A stretch of DNA of 64,000 nt from the NCBI RefSeq assembly GCF_001957125.1, contig NZ_MPHJ01000003.1:62001-126000 (forward strand). The letters are read 5' to 3'. This DNA comes from Shewanella sp. UCD-KL12. Its GTDB lineage: Bacteria > Pseudomonadota > Gammaproteobacteria > Enterobacterales > Shewanellaceae. This document shows positions 63,300 through 64,000 of this stretch, piece after piece (within the stretch, counting starts at the first letter, position 1; every line of letters starts with the position of its first letter). The notes beneath the pieces were generated by a model, which saw nothing but the letters and a program-made list of their open reading frames with translations, was not told the DNA's origin and made no database searches. Position numbers and translations under genes: made by a program.

Positions 63300-64000
63300 A
63301 TGAGCAATATTCATGAGCATAAGATCCTCATTTTAGATTTTGGATCTCAGTACACACAACTCATCGCCAGACGTATCCGTGAGATCGGTGTTTACTGTGA
63401 ACTATGGGCTTGGGATGTTACTGAAGAGCAGATTAAAGGTTTTGCACCGAACGGGATAATCCTCGCCGGCGGACCTGAAAGCGTAACTGCTCAAGACTCT
63501 CCGCGTGCCCCTGAGTATGTATTCAATGCTGGTGTGCCAGTACTTGGTATCTGTTATGGCATGCAGACAATGTCTGAGCAACTTGGTGGTAAGGTTATCC
63601 AAGGTGTAGGTGAAGGTGAATTTGGTTACGCTCAAGTTGAAGTACAGACTGAGTCTGCGCTGTTTAAGAGCATCGAAGATGCTATCAGCGAAACGGGTAA
63701 GCCTTTACTTGATGTTTGGATGAGCCATGGTGATAAGGTTTCAGCTATCCCTGAAGGTTTCGTGACTGTTGCTAACACTGAGACCTGTCCATTTGCCGCA
63801 ATGGCCAATGAAGATAAACAGTTTTATGGTGTACAGTTCCACCCTGAAGTGACTCATACTCGCCAAGGTAAACGTATGCTAGAGCACTTTGCTCTGGATA
63901 TCTGTCAATGTGAGGCGAACTGGAAGCCTGCTTCAATTATTGAAGATGCGGTTGAGAAACTCAAAAAGCAGATTGGCGATGACGAAGTTATCCTTGGGCT
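63300..64000 (+). CDS. guaA: GMP synthase (glutamine-hydrolysing), 3' end beyond the window
   Basis: The first about 233 residues are visible. They form the class I glutamine amidotransferase domain ([52 protein letters not shown] with nucleophile cysteine, and QFHPEVTHT with catalytic His and Glu), followed by the start of the ATP-pyrophosphatase domain. ATG at 63300. Converts XMP to GMP. Confidence 0.96.
   Translation, partial: MSNIHEHKILILDFGSQYTQLIARRIREIGVYCELWAWDVTEEQIKGFAPNGIILAGGPESVTAQDSPRAPEYVFNAGVPVLGICYGMQTMSEQLGGKVIQGVGEGEFGYAQVEVQTESALFKSIEDAISETGKPLLDVWMSHGDKVSAIPEGFVTVANTETCPFAAMANEDKQFYGVQFHPEVTHTRQGKRMLEHFALDICQCEANWKPASIIEDAVEKLKKQIGDDEVILG

Overview
The window is a stretch of gammaproteobacterial chromosome that most resembles Shewanella. 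The evidence is gene content and order: smpB/ssrA, ratA-rnfH, bamE, a split borosin pair (sonM/sonA type), aceB, then the rlmN-pilF-rodZ-ispG-hisS-yfgM-bamB-der block, then xseA and guaB-guaA. I recognised families from the translated sequence and from memory. No database search was run, and functional names are assigned by motif and family resemblance.

Layout. (1) 0.2-0.8 kb: an orphan MSHA-like prepilin. (2) 1.2-8.9 kb: a signalling operon with a periplasmic binding protein interrupted by one in-frame TAA, a 1478-residue hybrid histidine kinase, a REC-GGDEF diguanylate cyclase and a second response regulator, closed by a terminator. (3) 9.0-14.3 kb: a BshA-like glycosyltransferase, a dicarboxylate/amino-acid symporter fused to a solute-binding domain, a beta-barrel protein and an LpxR-family outer membrane protein. 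(4) 14.5-21.7 kb: a secreted protein, a CoA-transferase, the anaerobic ribonucleotide reductase pair nrdG-nrdD with an FNR-type site and two tandem pairs of NrdR boxes, a second orphan prepilin, a PhnA/YjdM protein and a PAP2 phosphatase. (5) 21.9-28.7 kb: a genomic island between 74-bp direct repeats of the ssrA 3' end and its terminator. It has no recognisable integrase and carries mostly unfamiliar small genes, several with CxxC zinc-binding motifs, plus a zinc-ribbon/DUF726-like alpha/beta-hydrolase and a third orphan prepilin. (6) 28.7-31.5 kb: ssrA (tmRNA), smpB, ratA, rnfH and bamE. (7) 32.0-33.1 kb: the split borosin pair, an alpha-N-methyltransferase and its separate precursor peptide. 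(8) 33.3-47.2 kb: a TPR-GGDEF protein, malate synthase, an HDOD-GAF protein, MtfA, an orphan ParA/ribbon-helix-helix pair, an NrfJ-like protein, a GNAT enzyme and a DoxX-pirin operon divergent from a LysR regulator. (9) 47.2-64.0 kb: a 5'-nucleotidase-like enzyme, a CNNM/CBS protein, then core housekeeping genes ending inside guaA.

How the parts work together. ssrA and smpB form the trans-translation system, and the ssrA 3' end has also served as an integration site. nrdG activates nrdD for dNTP synthesis without oxygen, and the promoter reads as FNR-activated and NrdR-repressed. SonM-like methylates backbone amides near the C-terminus of the SonA-like peptide. The 50-59 kb block serves translation (rlmN, hisS, der), type IV pili (pilF), cell shape (rodZ), isoprenoids (ispG) and outer membrane assembly (bamB, with bamE at 31 kb). 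The strongest special-interest loci are the borosin pair and the ssrA-integrated island. No rRNA, tRNA, CRISPR array or insertion sequence was seen.
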